A DNA stretch of 12,500 bases from Stramonita haemastoma (GCA_030674155.1 CM060328.1:44925595-44938094), one strand, 5' to 3'. Positions 1 through 8,938 are shown, numbered from the stretch's first letter. The notes: generated by a model not told the origin, from the letters alone. Numbers and translations are program-made.

Positions 1-63
1 CTGTCTGTTTGCCTCCCTTCCCTTGGGGAGTTCGGAACATGGTCCATTTGCATGGCATCGCTC

Positions 64-159
64 TTGCTGCTTGCTGCTGCTACTGCTTCTGCAGTTGTTA
101 CTGCTGCTGCTACTGCTGTGCTCTGCTGCTAGCTGCTGTGCTGCTGCTGCTGCTGCGTG

Positions 160-191
<32 letters not shown>

Positions 192-194
192 ACT

Positions 195-228
<34 letters not shown>

Positions 229-248
229 GCTGCTGCTGCTGCTGATGC

Positions 249-282
<34 letters not shown>

Positions 283-283
283 A

Positions 284-316
<33 letters not shown>

Positions 317-490
317 ATGCTGCTGCTGCTGCTGCTTGCTGAGCTGCTGTGCTGCTGCTGTTGTTACTGCTGCTACGCTGCTTTGCTGCTTGTGCTGCTA
401 GCTGCTGCGTGTTGTTACTGCTGCTGCTAGCTGCTGCTGCTGCTGTGCTGTACTGCTACTGCTGCTGTGCTGCTGTGCTGCTGCTGCTTG
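64..490. repeat. CTG/CAG trinucleotide tract, interrupted
   Basis: About 430 bases are mostly CTG (GCT, TGC) units with scattered TA, TT and G interruptions that shift the phase (for example CTAGCTG). All three frames are open for long stretches, giving poly-Leu, poly-Ala or poly-Cys. That reflects the repeat and is not coding evidence. CTG/CAG tracts form slipped hairpins and are length-unstable. Confidence 0.93.
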
Positions 491-940
491 TTCAATCTGC
501 TGAGAGGGGGTGTTTTATATTAATCTGGTGAGGATGGATGTTGGGGAGGGTGTGTAGAAAAGGGAGTGCAGAGTAAGGTATGTCTACATATTGAATTTTC
601 TGTTGGTGAGAGTGTCTGTGGGTGGTCTGCCCCTTTCCCTGAAAGATGGGAATGTCCTTCAGTCTTGTGTGTTACTGTTGTGTAACGGTCTTTAACTGAC
701 TTTGTTTAAGCCAAAGAAAAAAAACAGATTGAAGAGAAAGGGTGTGACGGGTAAAATAGTTTAATTCCAAAACTTGCTGTTTCCAAAATTACTTGCACTC
801 CATGTGATAGGGTGTCCGCTCCTCTCTGATCAGATTTTTTTCCCAACTATATTTTGATTGATGACTTTTAAATTTGAAATGGGCAGCAGAGCAGAATAGG
901 AAAAATTGCACAAGTGTAAGTGAATGAGTGAGGGCGTGTA
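491..940. other. Unique non-coding sequence
   Basis: No stable frame, RNA gene or mobile-element end is recognised. An A-run lies at 717-724. Confidence 0.6.
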
Positions 941-990
941 AAGAGAGAGAGGGAGGGGCGAGGGAGAGAGAGGGGGAGGAGAGAGAGAGA
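941..990. repeat. GA-rich purine tract
   Basis: This tract is mostly GA and GGGA units with a single C at 959. Confidence 0.85.
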
Positions 991-1610
991 TGTGGTATTT
1001 TAACGGATAGTGCACAGTTCATGGCCTTTGCAAAAACACCAATAGCACACCCACTTGACATACACATCTACTTGAGGAAAAAAAACAACTTTGAATTCAA
1101 ACACTAACTCTCTTGGAACACAAAACCAAAATGTTCTCATGTGGCACCCACGTCACTGTCAAACATCGACTGTAAATGAATCGAAATTTACGACAGCCGT
1201 GATTATGAGATCTAAGATTCAAACGGACATTTATCTGTCTCACTTGGCTAATAAATACAGTGTAAGACATTAGCAGCTATGTGTAGGCCCTCTAAAAAAA
1301 AGAATCCATCCGATAAGACCTGACTGTTAACATCGAACTAGCAGAAAGGATTGAGAAAGCCCAACTCCAAAAGTGCCGGTGAGCAAGTTCTATGCATTGC
1401 ACAGTCCTAAAAACCTGGGAATACTTGACAGGATTAGAGATAAACGATGGCTGAGAGTAGTGAGTGACTGGGATTACCGAGTGCAGCAGCGAGTCACCCA
1501 CTATCGTTCAGTGCCAATTGAGGGCTGTGGTAACCATCGATAAGGTCTAGTGCACTACATTTAAATGCCACAGTGTTTAGACGTCTGATGAATGCCACTG
1601 GCTGCTTGCA
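991..1610. other. Unique non-coding sequence
   Basis: Only short frames (up to 69 codons) without family features are present. No splice pair or repeat is recognised. Confidence 0.55.
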
Positions 1611-1614
1611 ACGC

Positions 1615-1745
1615 ACACACATGCGCGCGCGCGCGCGCGTGTGTATGTGTGTTATGTGTGTGTGAGTCTATGTGTCTGTGCGTGTGTGCGTGTGTGTGTG
1701 GTGTGTGTGTGCGTAAGTGTGTGTGTGTGTGTGTATGTAGCGTAA

Positions 1746-1784
<39 letters not shown>

Positions 1785-1840
1785 TAGTGTGTGTGTTGTG
1801 GTGTGGTGTTGTGTGTGTGTGTGTGTGAGTGTGTGTTGCA
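1615..1840. repeat. GT microsatellite with CG core at left end
   Basis: An ACACACATG lead-in is followed by an alternating CG run (1623-1639) and then by interrupted GT units to about 1840, the longest pure part being about 1750-1782. The alternating purine-pyrimidine CG/TG run is a strong Z-DNA candidate. Frames of Cys-Val or His-Thr repeats here are artefacts. Confidence 0.92.
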
Positions 1841-2160
1841 CGCAGCTGTAGTAACCTAATGTGTGTGGAAGAGAGGGGGTGAGTCAAGAGTATGTCTGCG
1901 TCTGTGAGCGCGAATGCTCTCAGAATGGTTGATGGGGTGCAGTGCTGCATGCACCCACCCCCCACACAGGCGCACACGTGTGGTCAAGTGGTGTTTCTGC
2001 ACTGTGCTTCATTGAGCCTTCTGCCCAGCCATGCGCTGATATGCTGAATCCTTCAATCTGGTCCTGATGATATACCTTCCCTTATCCGGATACCTTTCCT
2101 TCGTGGGTACCTCCTGATTGATTGATGCATGATAAGGCAACGAAGTTATGCATATGATAT
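1841..2160. other. Unique non-coding sequence
   Basis: No gene or repeat is recognised. The region lies between the GT and AT tracts. Confidence 0.55.
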
Positions 2161-2163
2161 TAT

Positions 2164-2259
2164 GTAGATAGACATATAATATATATATGTGTGTGTTATA
2201 TTATGCTTATATATATGTTACAATATTATCATGTTATGTAGATAGGGATACATGCAGAT

Positions 2260-2321
<62 letters not shown>
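2164..2321. repeat. AT microsatellite
   Basis: Short AT runs from 2176 lead to an uninterrupted TA run at 2270-2321. TTATGTAGATAG occurs twice nearby (about 2160 and 2234), a direct repeat about 74 bases apart, suggesting local duplication before the AT expansion. Confidence 0.9.
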
Positions 2322-2323
<2 letters not shown>

Positions 2324-2869
2324 ACCTGCAAGCAAATCTATAATACACAAGTAAATGAAGTGTAAATAGAAGAGTAAAAAAAAAATTGAACATCACAGTA
2401 AATATTGTAGAATCATCTCTGTTTGAAGTGTGCAACAAACATAAAATCACTACACAAACATAAACCAAAGACAACACACGAATAGATAATCTGTGTACAC
2501 TGCAGATCCCTGATTCCCTGCTTTTTTGTAACAACTTCCCGAATGCAAGAACGTAGAAGCAAAAGAACAAAAACGAGCACGTATTCTTTCATATCTTAAT
2601 ATTAAAAATGAGTTATTACCATTCGTGGTAAACACTTGTGCAGGAATACTTTTTGTTCGAATTTCAATTATCTGAAAATACAACCTGACTTCAACTTCCA
2701 AGTGTTTTTCTTTCAAAACTTGTTTCGGAACATACAATGCAGAATGGAAAAATAAAAAGTAAGACAAAACACAAAATTAACCATATTTCAACGAAATTTC
2801 AATAGAACTAAGAACAAACGAAAAACCAGCTCCCCTATCCATGGTCAGATTCTTGACTACCCAGCGGCG
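2322..2869. other. Unique AT-rich sequence
   Basis: Minus-strand frames of about 100 codons cross here, but one reads into the AT repeat as Ile-Tyr repeats and the other has no recognisable domain. They are treated as chance. Confidence 0.55.
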
Positions 2870-2991
2870 AATTCGCTTCCTATCCTACCTCCCCCTTCCT
2901 CCCCATCCTCTTTCCCTCCACCTGTTTCCACTACTCCGCCTCCCCCTTTTATCCTGCATCTGTTTCTCTACTTTTTTTCTTTTCTTCTCAG
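2870..2991 (+). promoter_or_regulatory. Candidate 3' splice site: polypyrimidine tract and CAG
   Basis: A pyrimidine-rich run of about 110 bases becomes almost pure near its end and stops at TTTTCTTCTCAG, with AG at 2990-2991. This matches the animal acceptor consensus. The bases after it stay open for only 15 codons in the best frame, and a possible donor at 3152 (AAG|GTGGTAA) is weak. If used, it would suit a short or terminal non-coding exon. It may be a CT-rich tract that ends in AG by chance. Confidence 0.22.
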
Positions 2992-3428
2992 GAAAAAGCC
3001 TTGCCTCAGTCTTAAATCGACCATGAAAGCATTGAACTGAACAGCCCAGCTACATCTGTATTCGGTCCGTGTCAGGGATGGCATCTTCCAAGACCACCAG
3101 CTTCTGTTAAGTCAGTTAATTAGCACCTGCACATCTGGTTCCGAAACGGGAAGGTGGTAATGGTAGATGGGTCTTTAATGCGTTTTCAAAGAAACGACAT
3201 ACTGTCGTGGGCTGGCAGGCTGGAACATTCTCAGAGTGAATGCGGGAGGAAAGAAGAGAGAAAAAAGGAAGAAGTGTTGTTGTTTTTATTGAATGAGGGG
3301 AAAGGAATAACGCATATGCTATAGCCTTTTTTCATCCAGTCCTAGGTATGAATAAAATCACACAATACCATATTGAAAGAGAACGGTGAAGGAAATAGAT
3401 GTACAAGCTAACATGCTAACAATCTACA
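2992..3428. other. Unique sequence after the acceptor-like site
   Basis: No frame continues from the acceptor beyond 15 codons. AATAAA at about 3350 has no transcript context. Confidence 0.5.
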
Positions 3429-3513
3429 GACAGAAACAGAGAGAGAGAGGAGAGAGGAGAGGGAAGAGAGAGAGAGAGAAGAGACAGAGACAGGAGAGAA
3501 AGAGAAGAGAGAG
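3429..3513. repeat. GA-rich purine tract
   Basis: GA, GGA and GACA units give a nearly pure purine strand just left of a GT tract. Sequence between it and the GT tract is only about 25 bases. Confidence 0.88.
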
Positions 3514-3539
3514 TGTGCATAATGTGTGACGTGCATGCG

Positions 3540-3750
<211 letters not shown>

Positions 3751-3779
3751 AACTTTTACAGAAAAAAAATCGTCAAATG

Positions 3780-3900
3780 AGGGGAGAAGCAGAGAGACAA
3801 ACAGTATAGACATATAGAAAGAGGGGAGACCGACAAACAGACAGAGAGACAGACAGACTAGAAGACAGGCAGACAGAGAAAAGAACAGACACACAAACAA
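3780..3900. repeat. GACA/GA imperfect repeat
   Basis: Purine-rich AGAGACAGACA-type units with many substitutions follow the GT tract. Confidence 0.75.
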
Positions 3901-4164
3901 GGGGAGGGGGCAATCTGATATGGCCCGATATCTCACAGCACAAAATTGGCTAGTTGTTCAATGGCAGGTTCGCCGCGACTGTTTTCAAATAACTTAGGCC
4001 ATTGCAAAATCACCCGAGAGAAATAACAGGTCTCTGGAGGGAACAATCATTATCATGGAACAATCTGTTTCATCATGCATAAAGCAATCATTTCTTTATT
4101 GCTACCTGTCGGCACACGTGAAAAGAACATTGCGTGACAGTCACTTGTGAATCCACTATGGCAA

Positions 4165-4166
4165 AT

Positions 4167-4220
<54 letters not shown>

Positions 4221-4279
4221 CTCTCTCCTCTCTCTCTCTCTCTCTCTCCTCTCTCTCCCTCTCCTCTCTCTCTCTCTCC
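4165..4279. repeat. CT microsatellite
   Basis: A homopyrimidine tract of CT units is broken by CTCCTCTC interruptions. Long homopurine-homopyrimidine tracts can adopt triplex (H-DNA) structure. Confidence 0.93.
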
Positions 4280-4788
4280 CCCTGCAACTAGGCGTTGTTG
4301 CATCAATATTTCATCTGGTTTTGCTTTGTGTTTCTGCCATAGATTGGCCACATTGGAAATGATATTATTGCTACTATTTGTTTAGGTGTTACAACTGTGT
4401 GTCTAGCTTGTTTATTTCTCTTTTATTTTCGCTTCTGGTGTTTTTCCTAGGAAATTTCTTTTTATTCTTTTAATTTCATGAATCCTGTGCCTTGTGTCAC
4501 AATGTATGAGTACACTCCTACGGGATTAAAAGATGCTATGATTGCCCTGGAACGATACATGCTTGTACATGTTACTGAGATATTTCTAAACAAAACCTCG
4601 TTTAATTAAACCGAAAGACAGGATTTCACTTTAAGATTTCCTAATAGCATCGCAAAAAAGCAATAGCAGACTTTCTGTTTGTTATGCATGACATACTGTG
4701 ATTTTTAGAAAAGATTTTTAAACGTGAAACTGTATCATACAATAGTATGTCAACGTTGTGACTATTCTTTCGAAATGCACCTAAAAAA
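4280..4788. other. Unique AT-rich sequence
   Basis: T-rich on the plus strand. No gene, RNA or element end is recognised. Confidence 0.55.
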
Positions 4789-4932
4789 GTATACGTCTTG
4801 TAAAAATGTAGCGCTTAAGAGCCATACGTCTGAACAACTGTATATTCAGGGAGTTGTAGGTCTGAAGATATGTAGTTCTGAAAAACTGTAAATTTCGCAG
4901 GAGACGTAAATCTAATGATTTGTAACACGAGG
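4789..4932. repeat. Degenerate minisatellite with 16-bp period
   Basis: About eight to nine successive units mostly begin with GTA and recur every 16 bases (starts at 4789, 4808, 4824, 4840, 4856, 4872, 4888, 4906, 4922). The clearest are GTAGGTCTGAAGATAT (4856-4871) and GTAGTTCTGAAAAACT (4872-4887). An approximate consensus is GTAGGTCTGAAGAACT. Two units differ in length, at 19 and 18 bases. Divergence is high, so this is an old array. The minus-strand reading frame across it does not repeat in register (16 is not a multiple of 3), so it is not coding. Confidence 0.72.
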
Positions 4933-4954
4933 CGTACTTAAGGATTTTTGTTGG

Positions 4955-4992
4955 GTTTTTTTTTTTTGTTCGTTTGTTTGTTTGTTTGTTTG
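4955..4992. repeat. Poly-T and TTTG repeat
   Basis: A T homopolymer of about a dozen bases is followed by GTTC and five TTTG units. It lies just right of the 16-bp minisatellite. Confidence 0.85.
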
Positions 4993-5112
4993 GGGTTTTC
5001 ATTTATTCCATTAGTTCTACTCTCAACACACAGACTGTTCTTTAATCCTGCACACACGGGAACTCGGATTCTTATGGAAAAGAAACTGTTGATATGATAA
5101 GCCATAAAAATT

Positions 5113-5161
5113 GTAGCTTTATTAAGATTATAGGTCTAAAGAGATGTATGGTCTAAAGAAC
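5113..5161. repeat. Second block of the 16-bp minisatellite
   Basis: Three units of 16, 17 and 16 bases carry the same core. The best are TATAGGTCTAAAGAGAT (5129-5145) and GTATGGTCTAAAGAAC (5146-5161), which match the GTAGGTCTGAAGAACT-like units about 180 bases to the left. A weaker pair of GTAACT units follows at 5247-5275. Confidence 0.6.
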
Positions 5162-5361
5162 AGTCAATAATAAATCATTCCTTTGAAGACAGGTGACACT
5201 TTATCATAGCCAGTTTTTAAATAACATTTTTTTTTAATTGTACTTTGTAACTGGGGAACGTAACTCTAGTATGTCACTAATTTGCTTGCAGTCTCTGTAA
5301 ACCAAACCTGCGGCTGATTTACTGTTTCTCAAAATATTCCAGAAAATTCGACGCAACGAAA

Positions 5362-5407
5362 CCTCTCTCTCTCTCTCTCTCTCTCCTCTCTCCTCCTCCT
5401 CTCCTCC

Positions 5408-5457
<50 letters not shown>

Positions 5458-5475
5458 CTCTCTCATCCTCTCTCA
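5362..5475. repeat. CT microsatellite
   Basis: CT units with CTCCTCCTC interruptions, followed by CTCATTCTCACTCACTC. Confidence 0.93.
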
Positions 5476-5502
5476 TTCTCACTCACTCACCATCACTCAC
5501 TT

Positions 5503-5556
5503 TCATTATCATTATTATTATTACTATTGTTATCATTATTGTTATTGTTATCATTA
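5503..5556. repeat. ATT/ATC imperfect trinucleotide repeat
   Basis: ATT, ATC and GTT units in 3-base register. It is short and degenerate. Confidence 0.8.
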
Positions 5557-5739
5557 TATTCTCTTTAGTTCCTTTTGAGTTTATTTTGTTGTTATGAGCT
5601 GTAACAATTCGTTGTATTTTGCTTGTTTGCTTGCTGTTTGATTTTTGTTAGTTTGTCGGGGGGAGGGGTTGTTTAAGTGGTTTTTGGGGTGTTTATTGTT
5701 GTGTTTCATTTTTTATTTGTTTTTTTTTGTTTGTTGTTG

Positions 5740-5836
5740 TTTTGGGTTTTTTGCTAGATATATGGCTTGATGAAAAAGAAAATGTATTGCTTACTCAATG
5801 TACTATCTGGAAATAAAATTTTGACTTCGACTTTAA
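5740..5836 (+). mobile_element. Possible retroposon or transcript 3' end with AATAAA and short tandem tail
   Basis: AATAAA at 5812-5817 is followed by TTTTGACTTCGACTTT, an imperfect 6-base repeat (GACTTC, GACTTT), and then by an ACTC microsatellite. A poly(A)-signal-like motif running straight into a short tandem tail resembles the 3' end of some LINEs. No coding part or 5' boundary is visible, so the start given is arbitrary. Confidence 0.25.
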
Positions 5837-5923
5837 CTCACTCACTCACTCACTCACTCACTCACCCACCATCCCCCTCCCCCCCTCCTCTCTCTCTCTC
5901 TCGCTCTCGCTCTCTCTCTCTCT
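5836..5923. repeat. ACTC tetranucleotide and C/T tract
   Basis: Seven ACTC units (5836-5865) run into a C-rich stretch and then CT repeats with GCTCTC interruptions up to 5923. Confidence 0.9.
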
Positions 5924-6057
5924 GTTAATATTCTCTTACTTCTATCTCTGTTCTCTAAAGCTGCGAGTCCTGTGCTCCCTTCCATCACCACCTGCTTTGG
6001 TTGTTTTTGGCTTTTTGTGGTACATGTTTGACTCTTGTCTTTGTGTATACATGTCTG

Positions 6058-6452
<395 letters not shown>

Positions 6453-6596
6453 AGGGGGGTTGTTTGTTTGATTGGTTGGTTTTTGTTGTTGTTGTTTCTG
6501 AAAGGATGTAATGCTTATTTTCATGATTACTCTTTAAGCATATCCCATTGTATCGGACAAACTGTACATGTGTATGGATATGTATTCAGGATGATT

Positions 6597-6597
<1 letters not shown>

Positions 6598-6651
<54 letters not shown>
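6598..6651. repeat. GT microsatellite
   Basis: TG units with a single GGTG interruption near 6620. Confidence 0.93.
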
Positions 6652-6652
<1 letters not shown>

Positions 6653-6899
6653 ATGCATTGTGGGTGTGGGTGGAAGGGTGTTGTGTTTTGACTTTTGGGG
6701 ATGAGCTGTTTATGGGAGGGGAGTTTTTCATGTTTGACTGGTTTTGCTTATTCATTTGATTTGTTAACTTATGTCATTTTTCAATGATTTCCTGATTATC
6801 AGTAATTAGATGACAATATGAATGATTGCTTGTTTTTTGCTGTCTTACATTTATTTGTTTATTATCATTGATTTATTCATATTTGTTTCATTTTTGCCC
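6652..6899. other. T-rich unique sequence upstream of the 3'-end hairpin
   Basis: It is rich in TTTGTTTATT-type motifs. It could be the body of the retroposon whose 3' end lies at 6900-6969, but no diagnostic sequence is seen. Confidence 0.4.
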
Positions 6900-6969
6900 A
6901 TGAGGGCCTGGTGTAAAGAAGCCTCTGGCTTATCCAATTACCCTCATTAAAATTTCGAGAAATTTCGAG
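6900..6969 (+). mobile_element. Probable 3' end of a non-LTR retroposon (nested hairpin plus short tandem tail)
   Basis: ATGAGGG (6900-6906) pairs with CCCTCAT (6941-6947). Inside, AAGCC (6919-6923) pairs with GGCTT (6927-6931) around a 3-base loop. Directly after lie two copies of AAATTTCGAG (6950-6959, 6960-6969). A 3' stem-loop followed by a short tandem repeat is typical of LINE and SINE 3' ends. The 5' part of the element is not identifiable in the T-rich sequence upstream. It could instead be an unrelated hairpin. Confidence 0.45.
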
Positions 6970-6970
6970 T

Positions 6971-6990
6971 TTCTCTCTCTCTCTCTCTTA
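6971..6990. repeat. Short CT repeat
   Basis: About nine CT units directly follow the AAATTTCGAG pair of the possible retroposon tail, and may have grown from it. Confidence 0.8.
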
Positions 6991-7384
6991 ATCTTCTCCT
7001 ACTTCCACCTCTTAACCCTCATGATAATATTAGAAAAGCATACAAGCAAACAGAAAAACAAACTGATAAACAGATACACTAGACAAAAAAAAAAAAAACA
7101 CCCACACTCATCAACAAGAGTAACACAATACACCCTGTCCCCAAGTGTGTGGGCTGAACAATTACTGACAGTCACATAGGAAAGTGACTAATTAAAGCTG
7201 CTGGGTTCCACCAGCTGTCGTTCTTCAACAAAGACACGGCGTAACGAAAGAAAGCCCCTACAGAGATTCAGTCTGGCAATTTGAAAAAAGAGAAGAAAAA
7301 AACCCACCTAAATCACTCACATAAAATCAATGCACGTGTCTGCGTCTCTGCTTGAATAAGCAGACCACTGGGAATATTAGAACA
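6991..7384. other. Unique sequence with two small hairpins
   Basis: AGTCAC (7170-7175) pairs with GTGACT (7184-7189). AGCTGCTGG (7196-7204) pairs with CCACCAGCT (7208-7216) with one mismatch around a 3-base loop. A poly-A run lies at 7086-7099. No gene is seen. Confidence 0.45.
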
Positions 7385-7425
7385 ATTGTGACGCTCCACC
7401 ACGAAATGAGTCGCTTAGCACCTGA
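7385..7425 (+). repeat. Left terminal inverted repeat
   Basis: This is the left arm of the inverted pair with 7773-7813. The first 18 bases match perfectly, and mismatches cluster at 7403-7407 and 7415-7417. Confidence 0.75.
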
Positions 7426-7772
7426 CCCCCGTTTCTGCCAGGAGGTGTTAAAGGCAGGTAGGGGCCAAGTTGTCGATTTTGAGATTTTGATTGATTATAA
7501 AGCTATAGCAAATATTCTACCTATAGTAAAATGTCAAGTTATAATTTTGTTTCCTTTTACCTTTAAACGTGTTTTTAAAATGCCCAAGCCCTCATTCTGA
7601 CCACCTATTAGGATGCTAAACTTGTCGCTTCATCATTTTATCATTTCTTGCAGTCTACCATTTCAAGTTGTCAGAACTGTTGATAGAATTTGTCCGATTT
7701 TCAATCTGTTTCTTGGGATTGTATGTCCATTTCGTTGCAGATTAATGACATGTCAATACCTAAAAGTTGACC

Positions 7773-7813
7773 TCTGGTGCAGTGCGACTCGTTATGTGGT
7801 GGAGCGTCACAAT
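7773..7813 (-). repeat. Right terminal inverted repeat
   Basis: This is the right arm of the pair with 7385-7425. On the plus strand it ends GTGGTGGAGCGTCACAAT. Confidence 0.75.
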
Positions 7814-8027
7814 ACTACCACGACTACTGTCCTGGAAGAATAGGGAGGAAAAGAACCACTGGAAAGCCAGTGATGTCCAATAAACCAATTTTTCTGTCAA
7901 GTATTTTCTGTCGAAACCTCTTTTATCACCTGAGAGTACGGCCCAAGGCCAAATACTTTGTCAATTACGAACACAAGTAGTGTACCTAGGCCTATATGAA
8001 GATGTTGTTATGCTTTAATATGCTATA

Positions 8028-8205
8028 CTCAGAACATCTTGTGCACACATTAAATCCTGTTCCGCTTTTCGCAAGAATAGGTCAATGTGTGCGGTGGGAA
8101 CAGATGACAAGATTTACAAAACTGCACGCACATGGGGACTGAATGTAAAAAAAGCACATGAGTTCTTATTCCATTACCCTAAATAAAGAAAAGAATGAAT
8201 AAATA
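8028..8205 (+). mobile_element. 5'-truncated SINE copy, opposite orientation
   Basis: The sequence from CAGAACATCTTG through AAATCCTGTTCCGCTTTTCG, CAGATGACA, TTTACAAAACTGCA and GTAAAAAAAGCACA matches the reverse complement of the 11485-11842 copy. It keeps the 3' half of the family and lacks the tRNA-like head, as expected from incomplete reverse transcription. The tail is A-rich (AAATAAAGAAAAGAATGAATAAA). Its limits are by eye; the 3' limit is soft. Confidence 0.75.
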
Positions 8206-8444
8206 TGCTGAGATTGTCTTCATCCATGACAAGCTCCTAGTATAAGTTGCGTCCACTTTTAAAGAAGAACGGATTTGGAGTATGGCTACCTGTATGCTGA
8301 GCTACTGGAAAACACCGTACCATACACGCAGTTTGTTTACCTGGTGTATGCTTTCTGTTTCACAGTGATTTCCAGGTAGGATAAATGAGACAGAGTACAT
8401 AATTATCATGAGCGACCCTAAGACTACAGAGGTAACTAAGGGAG

Positions 8445-8766
8445 AAGAAGGAATTGCAAGAAGAATTGCGAAGAAGAATTGCGAAGAAGAATTGCAAGAA
8501 GAAGAATTGCAAGAAGAAGAAGAAGAAGAATGAAGAAGAAAGAAGAGAGAAGAAGAAGAAGAAGAAGAAGAAGAAGAAGAAGAGAAGAAAGAAGAAGAAG
8601 AAGAAGAATTGCGAAGAAGAAGAATTGCGAAGAATTGCGAAGAAGAAGAATTGCGAAGAAGAAGAATTGCGAAGAAGAAGAAGAGAAGAAGAAGAAGAAA
8701 GAAGAAGAAGAAGAAGAAGAAGAAAAGAACAGAACAAGAAGAAAGACAAGAAGAAGAAGAAAGAAG

Positions 8767-8804
<38 letters not shown>

Positions 8805-8938
8805 GGAGGAGGAGGAAGAGGAGGAGGAGGAGGAGCAGAACAAGAAGAAGAAGAACACAAGAACAAGAAGAACAAACAGAACAAGAAGAAGAAGAAGGGT
8901 GAAGAAGAAGAACAAGAAGAAGAGCAACAACATTAACG
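8445..8938. repeat. Compound GAA/CAA/GGA trinucleotide domain
   Basis: Almost 500 bases keep a largely 3-base period. From 8451 GAA units alternate with GAATTGC(G/A)A interruptions (about ten). Pure AAG/GAA stretches follow, then about 12 CAA units (8767-8804), a GGA block (8805-8835) and AAC/AAG mixtures. The plus strand is nearly free of pyrimidines outside the TTGC and CAA parts. All plus frames are open (Lys, Arg, Glu) and the minus frames read Ser, Leu and Phe runs; neither resembles a protein. GAA/TTC repeats can form triplexes. Confidence 0.93.

Larger units (their letters stand above)
7385..7813. mobile_element. Putative non-autonomous DNA transposon (MITE-like) with terminal inverted repeats
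   Basis: The left end (7385-7425, beginning ATTGTGACGCTCCACCAC) and the reverse complement of the right end (7773-7813) match at 34 of 41 positions. The outermost 18 bases are identical, and GAGTCGC and GCACC are conserved further in. The 429-bp interior is AT-rich, with no long open frame and no recognisable transposase, so the element would depend on a transposase from elsewhere. No clean target-site duplication is visible: the best 8-base comparison (7378-7385 with 7813-7820) agrees at only 5 positions, which suggests an old insertion or slightly misplaced ends. The superfamily cannot be assigned. An alternative is an inverted duplication unrelated to transposition. Confidence 0.65.

Noticed and set aside
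46..53. ATTTGCAT octamer as a POU-factor site
   Set aside because: It is a single 8-base match with no promoter or gene context, so chance cannot be excluded.
23..531. Reading frames of poly-Leu, poly-Ala and poly-Cys at the left end
   Set aside because: They are translations of the CTG/GCT tract; all three frames are open because the repeat contains no stop codons.
3346..3360. AATAAA as a gene polyadenylation signal
   Set aside because: No coding sequence or transcript evidence lies upstream, and AT-rich sequence gives this hexamer often.
7352..7843. Two plus-strand frames of about 80 codons
   Set aside because: They fall largely within the inverted-repeat element and show no transposase or other domain.
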